DNA from: Sweltsa coloradensis
Taxonomy: Eukaryota; Arthropoda; Insecta; Plecoptera; Chloroperlidae
Direction of reading: 5' to 3'
Length of the DNA stretch: 64,000 nt
Assembly (NCBI GenBank): GCA_024449915.1
Contig: JAMZAV010001291.1
Span: 1 to 64,000, forward strand
The notes beneath the pieces were generated by a model, which was not told the DNA's origin, searched no databases, and was given only the letters and a program-made list of their open reading frames with translations. This document shows, one piece after another, positions 19,951-30,400 of this stretch. Position numbers and translations under genes: made by a program. Numbering within the stretch: the first letter of the stretch is position 1; every line of letters starts with the position of its first letter.

Positions 19951-20749
19951 TAGGTCGACTCTAGATGTTCTGTCAAAAACGATGATACATAATAATATGA
20001 TGCTGTTATTATATTAAAATGAAGTTCCCTTACACCTTGTATCACCTTTGAATAGTCTGGCACTTGCTATGCACTGGGGATTGAACCCAGGTCTCCCACT
20101 TGCCATTCGTCTTATACTCAACAACGAAGTTGAATCAAAGTCGAAAGAACACGAGCCACGAGCTCAAGTACCTTTGAATGTCTTATCGGTATACAAGGGT
20201 AATTATAGTCTTTCAACAATTAAAAATTATCCCGTCAGGAAGCGACGTAGCTAGGATAGTGATTGTTGAGACACATTATTATAGTTTCAATGTAATTAAC
20301 CCACTGCCTTTTAAATACAGCTAGTCTGATCGTGATATCCACTAGCTCGCCGGAGGTAAATAAATAAATATATAATTAAATAAATCAATAAATAAATAAA
20401 TAAAATAAATAAAAAAATAAATAAAGTAAGATTGTTGAATGTCATCCAAATCCTTTTTATCTAGGTGCCCGTTAGGGCGCCGCAGCCAAGCCGCGGTGCG
20501 CTAGGGACTCCAGCAAGCAGAGTTGGGGTGATTTCGAGGTGTTACCCAGCCGTCGTGGAACGTGATGTGGACTTGAAAACTATCAAAGTTGAGAGGATTT
20601 AGGTACCTGACTACACATGCCAAATTTTATTGGGGTACGACCATTCCTTCTTGATGAAAAAATGGCTTGAAACATGCTCAAAATCACTTTAAGGATGTTA
20701 GCTATACTACTGTTACTGCTACTGCTACTATCTAATACGCCAGTTTCAA
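19892..20749. other. Spacer with remnant of tandem unit and AAAT microsatellite
   Basis: 19,892-19,950 finishes the tandem unit above. A (TAAA)n-type run lies at 20,358-20,425. 20,460-20,750 is moderately GC-rich (GGCGCCGCAGCC-like) without a supported gene. Confidence 0.35.
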
Positions 20750-21660
20750 TTGGCCCGCGATTCTGACCAAACGGGTGGGGCTACAACAGCTTTGTTTGTT
20801 TGTCCTGTTTCAATTACACCAGGTACAAGTTTGTCACGAAAACCCGTTTTTCTGTCCTGGTGTAAATGTACCTGTCACAACCCAGAAACGTTTTTTTGTC
20901 CTGTTGTAAGTTACCACTACTGCGACTGGAGTAAGAATTTTACACCTGCTATTTTAGCAGGAGTGGGTGTAAAGCGACAAAATATTGCGCCATTTTTAAA
21001 GTTTGTAGTGGCTTGGTTGGTGTAGTGAGAAGCTAAGAAAGAAGCTAGAAGTTAAAATGGAAAAAGCCGGGCCGAGCAATATCTTTCCCAATGATTATAT
21101 GAATCTTCACGGCCTTTCTTACAAGGGACAATGCCAATTAATCAACCGTCAAGCAAAAACCTTAGCCCAGGGCCGACATAACCTAAAACTAGGATAGGTC
21201 TGCTTCAAAGACGTTTAGCAATATTATGCACAACAATGTACTAGGAACCTATTATCTAGGCCAAAATATTAAAAAATATAGTTAGGCCCAAAGCCTATTA
21301 GCCTATCATCGTGTGGTATATAGGCTCTAGGCCTTCGTTGCCTTGTCAAATGTCAAAACTGGGTGCAAATATGTTTGTTTGTCCTAGTGGGCGTAACGTG
21401 TACTTATTACTCCTATTTCCGGTTTTATGACGTACATCCGGACGATTCCAGGAGTAAATATGTGAACCTGGTACAGGACAAACAAACAAAGCTAACGTTG
21501 ATATTTTACATGGACATTAAGGTTATAGTGATCTTTTGAAAGAAAAAGTTGAAAAAGTTTGCTGGAAGGCTTCCAAATAAAGGTTTTAAAATAAGCCTTA
21601 TACAGGCATACAATCAACAAGTAACTATAGTTACTTGACACTTGTTGATTGTATAAGCAG
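20750..21660 (+). mobile_element. Helitron-like element remnant, interrupted by a TIR element
   Basis: The left part (20,750-20,787) and right part (21,494-21,660) are collinear with the middle of the Helitron-like family (GACCAAACGGGTGGGGCTAC, then ACATGGACATTAAGGTTAT). The ends of the family are missing. A 13-bp inverted repeat (CAATCAACAAGT type, 21,609-21,653) follows the right part. Confidence 0.7.
20788..21493. mobile_element. 706-bp TIR DNA transposon (non-autonomous)
   Basis: It starts AGCTTTGTTTGTTTGTCCTG and ends with the exact inverse, flanked by AAC on both sides (20,785-20,787 and 21,494-21,496), a possible 3-bp target duplication. Its interior has further copies of TTGTCCTG. 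No transposase is encoded. Confidence 0.8.
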
Positions 21661-22134
21661 AGTTAGGCGGTAAAGTGCGGTTCCGCCTTCGGGGATAAGA
21701 AAATATTTAAACAAATGGCGGACATTTTAAATTTTGCTTCTATGTGTGAAACGAGAAAACTTGTCATTACTCTCATAAAACAAATCAGAAACCGTCCCTG
21801 GCCTAGGCCCAGATGTAGAAAATTATTTATAATACAACAGTGTAGGTCTAAAGTTCCATTAGGCTATATAGGACTAGATAAAGTTAATACTAACATTACA
21901 TGTTTGACAAGCCCTAGGCTTTTCCTAGCCAACCCTAGGCCTGCACAACCTTGTTCTGACACACTTCCCGCACAAATAACTAGTTTTGATTACTAAAAGC
22001 CTAATGCAGATAAACAATAGTATGATTGTACACCTAGGCTATAGAAAAATGTACGGAAATAATACGCCTTTTTTTCTTTTAATGATCTCACGCAAAACTC
22101 CTGTCCAAGGATACTATTCTTCTCCTGTTCTAAA
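21661..22134. other. Unassigned segment with a small open frame
   Basis: An ATG frame at 21,715-21,996 (93 aa, basic in the middle) has no domain I recognise. A CGGTTCCGCC/GGCGG palindromic piece lies at 21,668-21,690. Treated as non-genic. Confidence 0.25.
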
Positions 22135-22415
22135 CTAGGGAAACGCCAAAGTCGTTGTTAAACGAGTGAGTGAGCCATGTGTTGAGTACCCGGTTACATT
22201 ACTTTTCTTCCCCCTACCTGCCTACCTAGCCTATCATAGGCTAGAGAGGCGCATTATGACCTTACAGTTGACGCGCCCGTCCCCGTATACCAGCTAAACT
22301 TTAAAAAAAAATATTATTTATACGAATATAATTATCAAACTTAAATGCAAATGTTCCCGGGTACTCACCATATGACTGGCTCACTCGTCTAACTACGACT
22401 TTGGCGTTTCCCTAG
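22135..22415. mobile_element. 281-bp MITE with ~40-bp TIRs, copy 1
   Basis: CTAGGGAAACGCCAAAGTCG at the left is inverted at the right end (CGACTTTGGCGTTTCCCTAG). TA flanks the GGG/CCC core on both sides. A second copy lies at 31,474-31,763. In both cases a tRNA-derived SINE of one family starts directly at the same end. Confidence 0.85.
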
Positions 22416-22730
22416 TCTAGTTGGCTAAGGCGCCCTTGTAGCCGAAGTGTGAAAGGAGTGGGTTCAATCCCCTGGTCGGGAAAGATTTTGTAATTTCTAG
22501 ATTGTATTTCAAAAAAAATTAAACATGTTTTGAAATGCATATAACGCAGTGTAGTCCATCATCTGTGGCAATGGGGCCTACTATGGTTTACATAGCCAGT
22601 ACGAAATACGTGAAAATTTTGCAAGGTTTACTCAATCTACGATCGGAATTTGGGGGTACCTTGACGTGCAACATTCGACAGACCTTGCATGGGCACGGCA
22701 TTTCACGGCCAGGCGAATAACAAACAAAAA
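22416..22730 (+). mobile_element. tRNA-derived SINE-B, copy 1
   Basis: The head resembles a tRNA: an A-box-like TTGGCTAAGGCG (22,420) and a B-box GGTTCAATCCC (22,463). The body (ACCTTGACGTGCAACATTCG region near 22,660) is shared with an antisense copy at 31,195-31,470. It abuts the MITE on the left. Confidence 0.75.
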
Positions 22731-23125
22731 ATATATTTTCAAAATCTAAAACATTGTCGTTAAAATAATTTCTAAACATTGGAAGTCTATTTTTCAGTTT
22801 ATTATTTCTTGTAGGTTTAAATCGCAATGAATCTTGCTGATTTTGTTAGCAGTTCTCAATAAACTCGTACCGGATGTCTGTTTAAAATTTCAGAGCAATC
22901 TGTTCAGCGATTCGGCTTATTTTCAACGTACACACACACACTCACATACACACGCACGCAGAAAAACAATAAGGGCCGTTTAAGTCGAATGCAGATCACT
23001 CCGTTCGCTGCGCTCACTCGTTTAATAAAAATGTATAACAAAAGACGGTGCAAATTTTCAGTGTTCTTTTGATAATCTGCTGATTTACATGGCTGTGAAA
23101 TGCAGTGGAAAAGGTGGTAAATCAT
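22731..23125. other. Spacer with CA-rich repeat
   Basis: A short run of ACACAC lies near 22,931-22,960. The preceding TTCAGAGCAATCTGTTCAGC piece resembles borders of Helitron-like repeats. No gene recognised. Confidence 0.3.
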
Positions 23126-23826
23126 TGATATTAAACACCTATTGTAGGCTAGATACGCAGTCTCCAATACCTCCGCACAGGCGCGAGCGTAGCAAATTGA
23201 AGAGTCAATCTGTCATAAACAAAATGGCGATTTGGCGTTTTAATTTATGCTTTTTTAATGCATTTAAGTATTTTACTGGATTGTTTGATATGGTTTTAGC
23301 TTGTGCAGCATGGTAATGAACAAACAGAAACAATAAGAAGTTATTGCATAACCATTTGGTGTTAAAGTCTAGTATGCTTACCTATCAACCTGGCGGCAAT
23401 CTTGAGAACTATTTGGGCAACAAATCGCTCCCATTTGATTAACATGCAGACTTCCATATTCAAGATGGCTTCAAACTGTCACGGAAGTGGACCAATGACT
23501 GCTGATCTAGCCAATTATAGTTCAATATCTATGTGGAAAATACATAGATATTAAACCCCTATTGTAGGCTAGATTAGCAGTGTCCAATACTTCCGCACAG
23601 GCGCGAGCGTAGCAAATTGAAGCGTCGAAAATCCAGTTCAAGATGGCGATTTAATTTATGTCTTTTCAAAGCATTAAAGTATTTTACTGGATTGTTTGAT
23701 ATGGTTTTAGCTTGTGCTGCATGGGAATGCACAAACAGAAACAACAAGACGTTATTGTATAAGGGAATTTGGTAATCATTTAATGTTAAAGGCTAGTATG
23801 CTCAGCTGTCAAACTGGCGGCCATCT
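23126..23826 (+). pseudogene. Duplicated THAP-like first-exon fragment
   Basis: A segment of about 277 bp occurs twice (23,126-23,402 and 23,548-23,826). The second copy has an ATG at 23,701 followed by MVLACAAWECTNRNNK, which looks like the start of a THAP DNA-binding domain (Met-Val, C-x4-C, then N-R). The first copy has the same start at 23,290 but a stop right after MVLACAAW. Neither continues into the rest of a THAP domain (the second Cys-His pair is absent); the second ends in a stop after KGIW. It could be the first exon of a host gene or of a P-element-like transposase. Confidence 0.45.
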
Positions 23827-23845
23827 TTAAAAATATTCGGCCATC

Positions 23846-24148
23846 ATCCAAACCATCAGTGGACACAATATCAGTGATCTTCTTGTGAGTTTTCTGCTTC
23901 ACCCACTCGTTGATGGTTCTAGCAGCGTTCATAGGATCTCCGTAGTTGACATTCTCGACATCCAACAAGAAGAACTCTTGGGCGGTGTCGTTGAAGCTTT
24001 TCAGAATGTGAAATTGAAGGGTAGAGAAGATTTTATTCGCAATTTCCAGGCTGACTTTTTTCGAACTAGGAAGCGACTCGAGGAGTTGTTGTACGTCCGT
24101 GTTACCAGGAATTTTGAGAATTTCGTTAAGGTGTCTTGGATTGACGAT
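23846..24148 (-). pseudogene. Serpin fragment
   Basis: On the minus strand the frame reads NEILKIPGNTDVQQLLESL, then SLEIANKIFSTLQFHILKSF, then a DVENVNYGDPMNAARTINEW segment and VKQKTHKKITDIV. This is the serpin core from about helix C to helix F: the L-x-IANKIF box, the D-V-E-x-V-N/D-Y box, the A-A-R-x-I-N-x-W-V box and the K-I-x-D-I box are all characteristic. Serpins inhibit proteases through a reactive loop near the C-terminus, which is not present. The fragment ends in sequence belonging to the THAP-like repeat (about 23,826), and a stop precedes it (about 24,150). It is about 100 of the usual roughly 380 residues, so it is either a single exon of a gene whose other exons I cannot find or a relic. 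Confidence 0.65.
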
Positions 24149-24151
24149 TTA

Positions 24152-24780
24152 ATATCCTGCTTGATCCACAAACTTGAAAGTTCTGCTACTGACGAGATTT
24201 GGCATTAGTTCCTTCAGATCAGTGTCCCATTGGATCCACATTAGTCTATCCCCCGCTAACGTAAGTAGGCCTACCGTGAGTGCCGGTAGATACTCCGGTA
24301 TCGTCATGATGGTCGGCACAATGGAAAGCTCCCCTCCACATTGAACCTCAAGTCTTGTCAGCTTGCTGCATCCCCTTATGATGGCCTTAAATCCTCTTAG
24401 AGCAACAAAACTCTCGGAGTTCTTCCACGGCGATAGCGAGAGTTGGGTGAGGTTCCTCAAATAACATCCTAGGCTATGGAGACAGCCACCTTGTCATCAA
24501 AAATACAACGATCTCCATGCAGTTTGGTTAGGTTTCTTAAAGCCACATTGGCAAACATTGGAAAATTACCCTTTGCGGCGATAAGAGACGAAAATTTAAA
24601 CGTAAGAATTCTCAGGGATGAGATTCTGGCGATCTCATCCAGGCATTCAGACGGAGGCTGATCTTGGCCTTGTGCGGGGTGTACCGATATGGTAAGGTTC
24701 GTGCACTTGCGCATGGCTTTTACACCTTACAGTCCAATTTCGATAATGTCACTAACGGAAAGGAGAGTGCATCAGCCGTC
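24152..24780 (-). pseudogene. Leucine-rich-repeat gene fragment with frameshifts
   Basis: Minus-strand frames show repeated LRR units: LSFPLVTLSKLDCKV, then KCTNLTISVHP, ISSLRILTFKFSS, LRNLTKLHGDRC, LRNLTQLSLSP and CSKLTRLEVQCGGEL. The spacing suits an RI-like or NLR-type LRR. The frame changes near 24,732 and again near 24,470, which is why no single long frame covers it. Because neighbouring units keep their pattern across both breaks, this is a recently inactivated gene, a pseudogene or a sequencing error. It ends in a TAA directly before the serpin fragment. The wider protein family is not known. Confidence 0.5.
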
Positions 24781-24988
24781 AGCGTATTTATAATAGGCCT
24801 ACTCCCAATTTCCTGGTGTTTTAGTTATTTTATTTCATTGTCACATCGTCTGATCATTATAGCTCCATGGTCTGATTACACTTGGCAGCGCGTAGAATTT
24901 TTTCAATGTTTTAAAAAGATTGCTTATAATGTTATTATAATCGTATAACATTGTCCTCTCCATCGTTTTCTACACTACCCATCTTCGG

Positions 24989-25133
24989 TGTTCTTAGACC
25001 GGCACCCATCATTGTGAGACCCCGCTACACACACCACACACACACAGCTGAGAAATAGACGATCTTATTAGACCGGCACCCATCATTGTGAGACCCCGCT
25101 ACACACCACACACACACAGCTGAGAAATAGACA
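24989..25133. repeat. Tandem duplication, about 75 bp, two copies
   Basis: Each copy reads TTAGACCGGCACCCATCATT, then a CGCTACACAC/CACACA run, then AGCTGAGAAATAGAC. The copies are nearly identical. Confidence 0.9.
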
Positions 25134-25219
25134 CCCATAGGGTGGTTATTTTTAAATATGGGGTTCATGGGTACCCAAAGGGTAAATTGTGCTGGTTTCG
25201 TTTTTTTCTCTTCAGAATG

Positions 25220-25780
25220 CCAAATCATTGAACTAAATCTATTATAGATTTTTTATTCGTGTAAGAAATGAAAAATTAATTTAATGCAAAATTGAATTAA
25301 TTATTCTGGTATGTCCCAGAATTTAAATATTTGACTTAATGCCCGTTTTGGGTCAAACTCATATACTATTATGACCGGGTGATTATTTTGAATTAGAAAT
25401 CCACTTGTTTTCCAGTTGGCCAGTGGTAGATGAGGCTTGTAGGGGTGTTCAAAGTGTAAATTTTGCGGAAGTGTCTCAACAGTTTTTTATTATTATACGG
25501 GCAAATCGTTGAATGGAAATATTTCAGACTTTTGATTCGTGTAAAGAATGTAAAATAGAATATTATGCCAATTATTCTCTTGCATTTCCCGAAAATAACA
25601 CTAAACTTTTACAAAATTAAGTCAAAGTGGTCCCAAAATGCTTATTTGGTAAAACTTTAAAATGTTTGATAAGTTTTGGAGCAGAAATATACTTGTTTGC
25701 AAGTTTACTAGCGGTGGATGCGGCATAAAGGGATGACCAAAGATTTTTTTTTTTGGGGGGGGGGTTAATTATTTTGTATT
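25220..25780. repeat. Old tandem duplication, period about 285 bp
   Basis: The halves 25,220-25,500 and 25,505-25,780 share landmarks in the same order (TTCGTGTAA-GAATG, AATTATTCT, ACTTGTTT-CAAGTT, GTGGATG-GGC). They have diverged considerably. No gene recognised. Confidence 0.5.
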
Positions 25781-26056
25781 TTTATCTGGGAGCTGACCAT
25801 CGTCTGCACGCCACTGCCCACAACAACCCGAATTAGTTCTTGTCATTATCGCAACCAGAGTGAGCTAGTTCTCTGCTTGTAGTTCCCTACTCTGGCACCG
25901 CGCCACCGTCCGGTGCGCCTGCAGTCAGGCAGCTCACAAGCCCGCAATACACAAGGCGCGCCGTTTTCAAGCGGTGTAGATTGTTCACGGCCTTTCCACT
26001 GGGCGCGAGTTCCACGTACGTCTAACTTTGAGGAACAAACTACCTTTGTTTGTTTA

Positions 26057-26275
26057 TTCCACAACAAGAAGGTTGGCAAGGGACTAAAATTTCATCCCAT
26101 GTCCCGGGTTCAAATCCCGTCGAGAACGGCTATCCTGACTGAAAGTTATTTCCGAGGTTTTACTCAGTCGTTAAAATGCAAAATGCAGGGGCACAACTCC
26201 GATATACCTATAATGTTATTGACACCTGAAGAGGGGCACGTATTGCACCCTGGACAGGTTTCCCACGAGAAATAA
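26057..26275 (+). mobile_element. tRNA-derived SINE-C, copy 1
   Basis: B-box GGGTTCAAATCCCGT at 26,106, then a conserved body (CTATCCTGACTGAAAG, TTTCCGAGGTTTTACTCAGT) and a tail CACCCTGGACAGGTTTCCCA. The same body is at 36,065-36,245; the tail alone is at about 37,595-37,640. Confidence 0.7.
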
Positions 26276-26789
26276 GAAAATTAGAGACATAAATCAACAC
26301 TGCCATCAACGGTCTCAACCGTGCAACTATAATAAAAACTTTGCTTGTTGTCAGTATTGTTACTAACAAATAACGATATTTCGAACGTGTGCTCTGATCC
26401 CGACTAACAGTTATTCTTACGCGCGAGATATTAGTGCAAATCGTAGCTCCAGCACAATTTGCTCCTGCTCGGACAATCGATATAGCTTCCAAGTGATCCA
26501 GAATTAACATTAATTAACCTCCACATTCACCATCAAAACAAAACCTATCCGAATTCATCCAATAATCTTCAATTTTAATAATATAAATATTGTAATATTA
26601 TTCAAGCGCTTCTCGCTGTACCTCCTCAAAGCAGTATAACCATGTTCATTTCCAATTGGGTAGTGCATGCCACACTCTTTCTTTATAAGTCTAAACTAGG
26701 CATTGTGGAATGTAGACAATCTGAAGGGAAAGTCCGAAGGCTGTTTGAGAGATCTCAAAAACCTCAGAAAAACTTTGTCAGAATTGATG

Positions 26790-27010
26790 GTGGTTGGTTT
26801 CGAACCCGGGACCCCGAATCAGACTCTCATACGCGAGCTACATCTGACGGTAACAGTCTTAACTTACGGATGTATAGCCAAGAATAAATGCGTTGTGTAT
26901 AATACAAGATAGTAGATACTCTTTATTGTGGAGTCGCCTGTTCGATACCCGCCACTGGCAATCCTGACTGATAGTTTCCCTAAGTGGTAATGCTTTTTAT
27001 TTCATAAAAA
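26790..27010. mobile_element. Two SINE-like fragments
   Basis: An antisense tRNA-like B-box (CGAACCCGGGACC) lies at 26,800-26,812. A plus-strand fragment at 26,926-27,010 has GTTCGATACCCGCC and the SINE-C body word CAATCCTGACTGATAG. Both are degraded. Confidence 0.45.
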
Positions 27011-27219
27011 ATATCCCCGTAGTACATTCCCTCACAACTTCTTCATACCACATAGGTACCTAGTTTCGAACTTGGAGAGAGGCAAGATAAACCCTTGATA
27101 GGCTTCATAGAAAAATGTGTTTCGTGTTGTTAACATTAGGCTGAATACCACGCTCAAAGATCATTCAAAAGTTAATTGTTTAATTCCATGTCCAACATGC
27201 GTACTGCTCACAGCGCAGA

Positions 27220-27411
27220 CGTCCCGCGCGTATTTGAAACTGACACCGCCCCGACGTCCACCTTGTCGAGAGCTGTTGTTATCGAGACTCACGCTAGGGT
27301 AGTTCGAGTGATTTGCTGTGACTGTGTTGTGTGTCGAGCTACCGAAGAAGGCTGACCGCTGGCCGCTGTCTTCTGTGCCATATTCTGTGGGGTGTAGAGT
27401 CTGTGTAAATC
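27220..27411 (+). promoter_or_regulatory. Putative promoter and 5' UTR of the Nanos-family gene
   Basis: The sequence before the first exon is CpG-containing and lacks an obvious TATA box. It shows no upstream ATG in the last 100 bases before the proposed start. Assignment depends on exon 1 being real; no transcription start can be read from sequence. Confidence 0.3.
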
Positions 27412-27463
27412 ATGTCGGGCAAGCGGTTGTACGAGCGCAGAGTGGGGGATTACACTTGTGAAG
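27412..27463 (+). CDS. Nanos model exon 1 (start codon)
   Basis: ATG followed by 16 codons (MSGKRLYERRVGDYTCE) and a donor G/GTATGA, phase 1. It follows a CpG-containing leader. The link to exon 2, nearly 12 kb away, rests only on matching phase: the single G completes a GAA codon with the first two bases of exon 2. It could instead belong to a different gene. Confidence 0.4.
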
Positions 27464-30400
27464 GTATGAACTTTACGCATTACTGTAATTAGATGCAACA
27501 GGTAGGCTAGACCTACCTCGCGTAAGACATTAGTAGGGTACGTACCGGTGGACCAAGGCCTCCGCCTAGGCCTAGCCTAGCAGGCCTACCCGGCCAGCAC
27601 TCTGCACACAACTGACCTAGGTCCTAATAGTGTATGTGTTTTGTAGCTTTGATTAGCCTAGTGTAGGCCATGTTGGTCAACCAAGTCATGTTGCACGTTC
27701 GCGGGCTTTATTTTCCCGTGGAGTTTCGGAGATATAGGAGCGTCAAAACTCCTAGCTACGCAACTAGGGGCTAGGCCCTTATTCATGGAACAAATTAATT
27801 GAAAAACAGGCCAAGTCGCGTAGGTTGTTGTCTAGGGCCAACACAAAGTTCCACGGAATTTGTATTTTAGGTAAATATTCAAAATGGCGCGTGTGACGCC
27901 TGACGGGCAAGTTGAGAAGACTATTCGGAGCTACTTGTGACGCCACGGGTGAAACTGGGTAAATGACGTAGTTCGTGACGTATTATGACGTAAATCGAGA
28001 CCAAGACCTAAAGGTTTTCCACTATTCGGAAACGTTTCCGTTTCCTACGTAACCACGTCATCAATCACCCAGTTTCCCTCGTGACGTCACAAGTAGCTAG
28101 TATTAGTATTAGTAGTTTTAGGGCGCTTTAACAGCGAAGATTATTCGCGCCTCCAAGATAAAACAATTTCTATAAGTGTGAGTTACCATCATGTATACTT
28201 CTTTCCAAGGGGTGGAACGTAAGGGGGGCAAGGGGTGGACAGGCCTGTGCTGGTCAGAACCAGCCACAAGCGTATGGGGAGGGCAGGGGTTCCCCCATGT
28301 CGTGGTCGTCTTCGTCTGTGTCATCATCACTCATCCGTCCGTATTGTCATTGTCGTCGCCGTCGGGGAGGTAGTCAAAGGGAAGGGGAATGTTCCCCGAC
28401 GACGACCCAGAGCTCGCCATTAGTTTCTGATTAAAATCAAGTAATGAATAAGAATCGAAATTGCACACTAGATTCAGGTCTTGATCATGGCGGTTTGGCG
28501 GACGTTATTGACGTACGTTACATACCGTGTCCATACCAAATTTGATTTATGTACAATTTATTATAATATTATTAATTACGTACATTTAATAACTTATTTG
28601 GTTACTCAACGTGATTTGGAAGTGTTTTATTTCGATCATCTCCCGAGGCCGCCATGTTTTAGTACACGGGTAATAAGAATGAGAACGAGAGCGGTATTTT
28701 CTATTTTCAACGAGACCAAGATCAAGTAGTAAGACCAAGTAATAAGTAATAACATTGAGTATAGAACCATACTCAGTGGTAATAAGACCAAGTAATGAGA
28801 CCAAGAAGGCAAGAACAGTATTCAGAAACGTCCTTAGAATGGACGACCCTCATCTCGATAAAAGTACACTGTAAGAAAAATCTTTAAATAACCCGTGCAT
28901 CGGAGACTTACTTTCCAACAACAGTATACGTAAATATGGGTTTACACCTAAAGTATACCTTTACTCTAATAATTGCTGCAGTGGACAGAGAATATAAATT
29001 GAAATGTTCAAGTTAATTTATGCAAAATCATAATAAATTGACCGCTTCCTTGTAGGATTTAAAATTCTGTCCCTGAAGGTGTATGTTTTCACCGACGTTC
29101 ACATTTAATCTGCCCTACACTGTCGGCCTTATAATACCCTACATGTATTGTGATATTTAGTAGAGCGTTAAACTAAAGTGTACCCTACATAGTAGACTTT
29201 TAACCCCTCAACATGTAGGGTAAAATTCACACGTCTATTCAACTTTAGAATTATTGTATGATTCACGGGTAAAAACACATATGCATGTAGTGACATAATT
29301 AGCACTACGTTCATTGAAAGTTAAGCCTACATGTAGGCTTAAATTTACGTGTTTGATTATGGTCATTTTTACCTCCTCGCTTACCTTACTTTGATGCTAC
29401 GTTGCAGGCTTAAAGGCTACTATTCATATATATGGTTATTTGCATATGAAGTTCATGTTAATTTTGCTGTACATATTGTAGTGGAAAAACACATATGCAT
29501 GTAGATGCGTAATTGTCATAACGTTCATGAAAAATTGAGTCGATATATAGGCATCAAATTATGTGTTAACGTAAAAGTATATTTCAAATTAACTCAAAAC
29601 CTTATTTTTTACCACATGATCTATAGCACAATACTACATTAAAATGACAGCTTGAAAAATCATAACTTGTAACTGTGATTTAACACATATTTTTTAATTT
29701 TTTTGATCCAGAATTTTTTTTTATAAGCTTTTTCTTAACCCGGCTCCGCCACCAAAATGATCGACGCAAGGTGATTTTTTAATTTTTGCATTCTTTTGAC
29801 GCAGTGGTGTAACTATCGCTTGATTTCTGGAGGAGTGAACTATCAACATTGCCCATGAAACAATCGCTTCGGGAAAGTATGTATCCTGTTACAATGGGGG
29901 GTCTGGAAAGTTGTCCCCCCCCCCCCCCAGCTACTGCGAGTCTAGGGCCCCATCGGCATAGCCCAAGATTTTTTATGTTTAACATTGCAAATGGTGGTAT
30001 TTTACTACATTTTTTTTGGTTTGGTTCAGTCAAGTATTTATAAAATTGTGAAGTTTGACAGTGTTTTTGTCAGTTGACAAAAACTTGCTTCGCGACCCCC
30101 CCCCCCCCTCCCCCCCCAAGTAGTTTCGTCCATGCTTCGACGTCAAGTATAGCTTCGCACTGTCTTTTGGGTACTCAAGTTCCCGTGTTTTTAATAATAT
30201 ATAGCAAAGCATCAAAATGCTTTTGAGTGAATGTTATGTTGTAACATGTATACGTTGTAATCTTACATAAATAATCTGATCATAGCTGTGTGTGTGTGTA
30301 ATGCACAAGACGAAACCCGGAAAACCAAGCAAGAGTCGTAGAATGCAAAATTATAGAAATGCCTGGCAAAGAATGCAAGAAAATTATAGAAATGCCTGGC

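Noticed and set aside
21715..21996. 93-residue frame starting MADILNFASMCETRKLVI
   Set aside because: No recognised domain and surrounded by repeat fragments; kept only as an unassigned segment.
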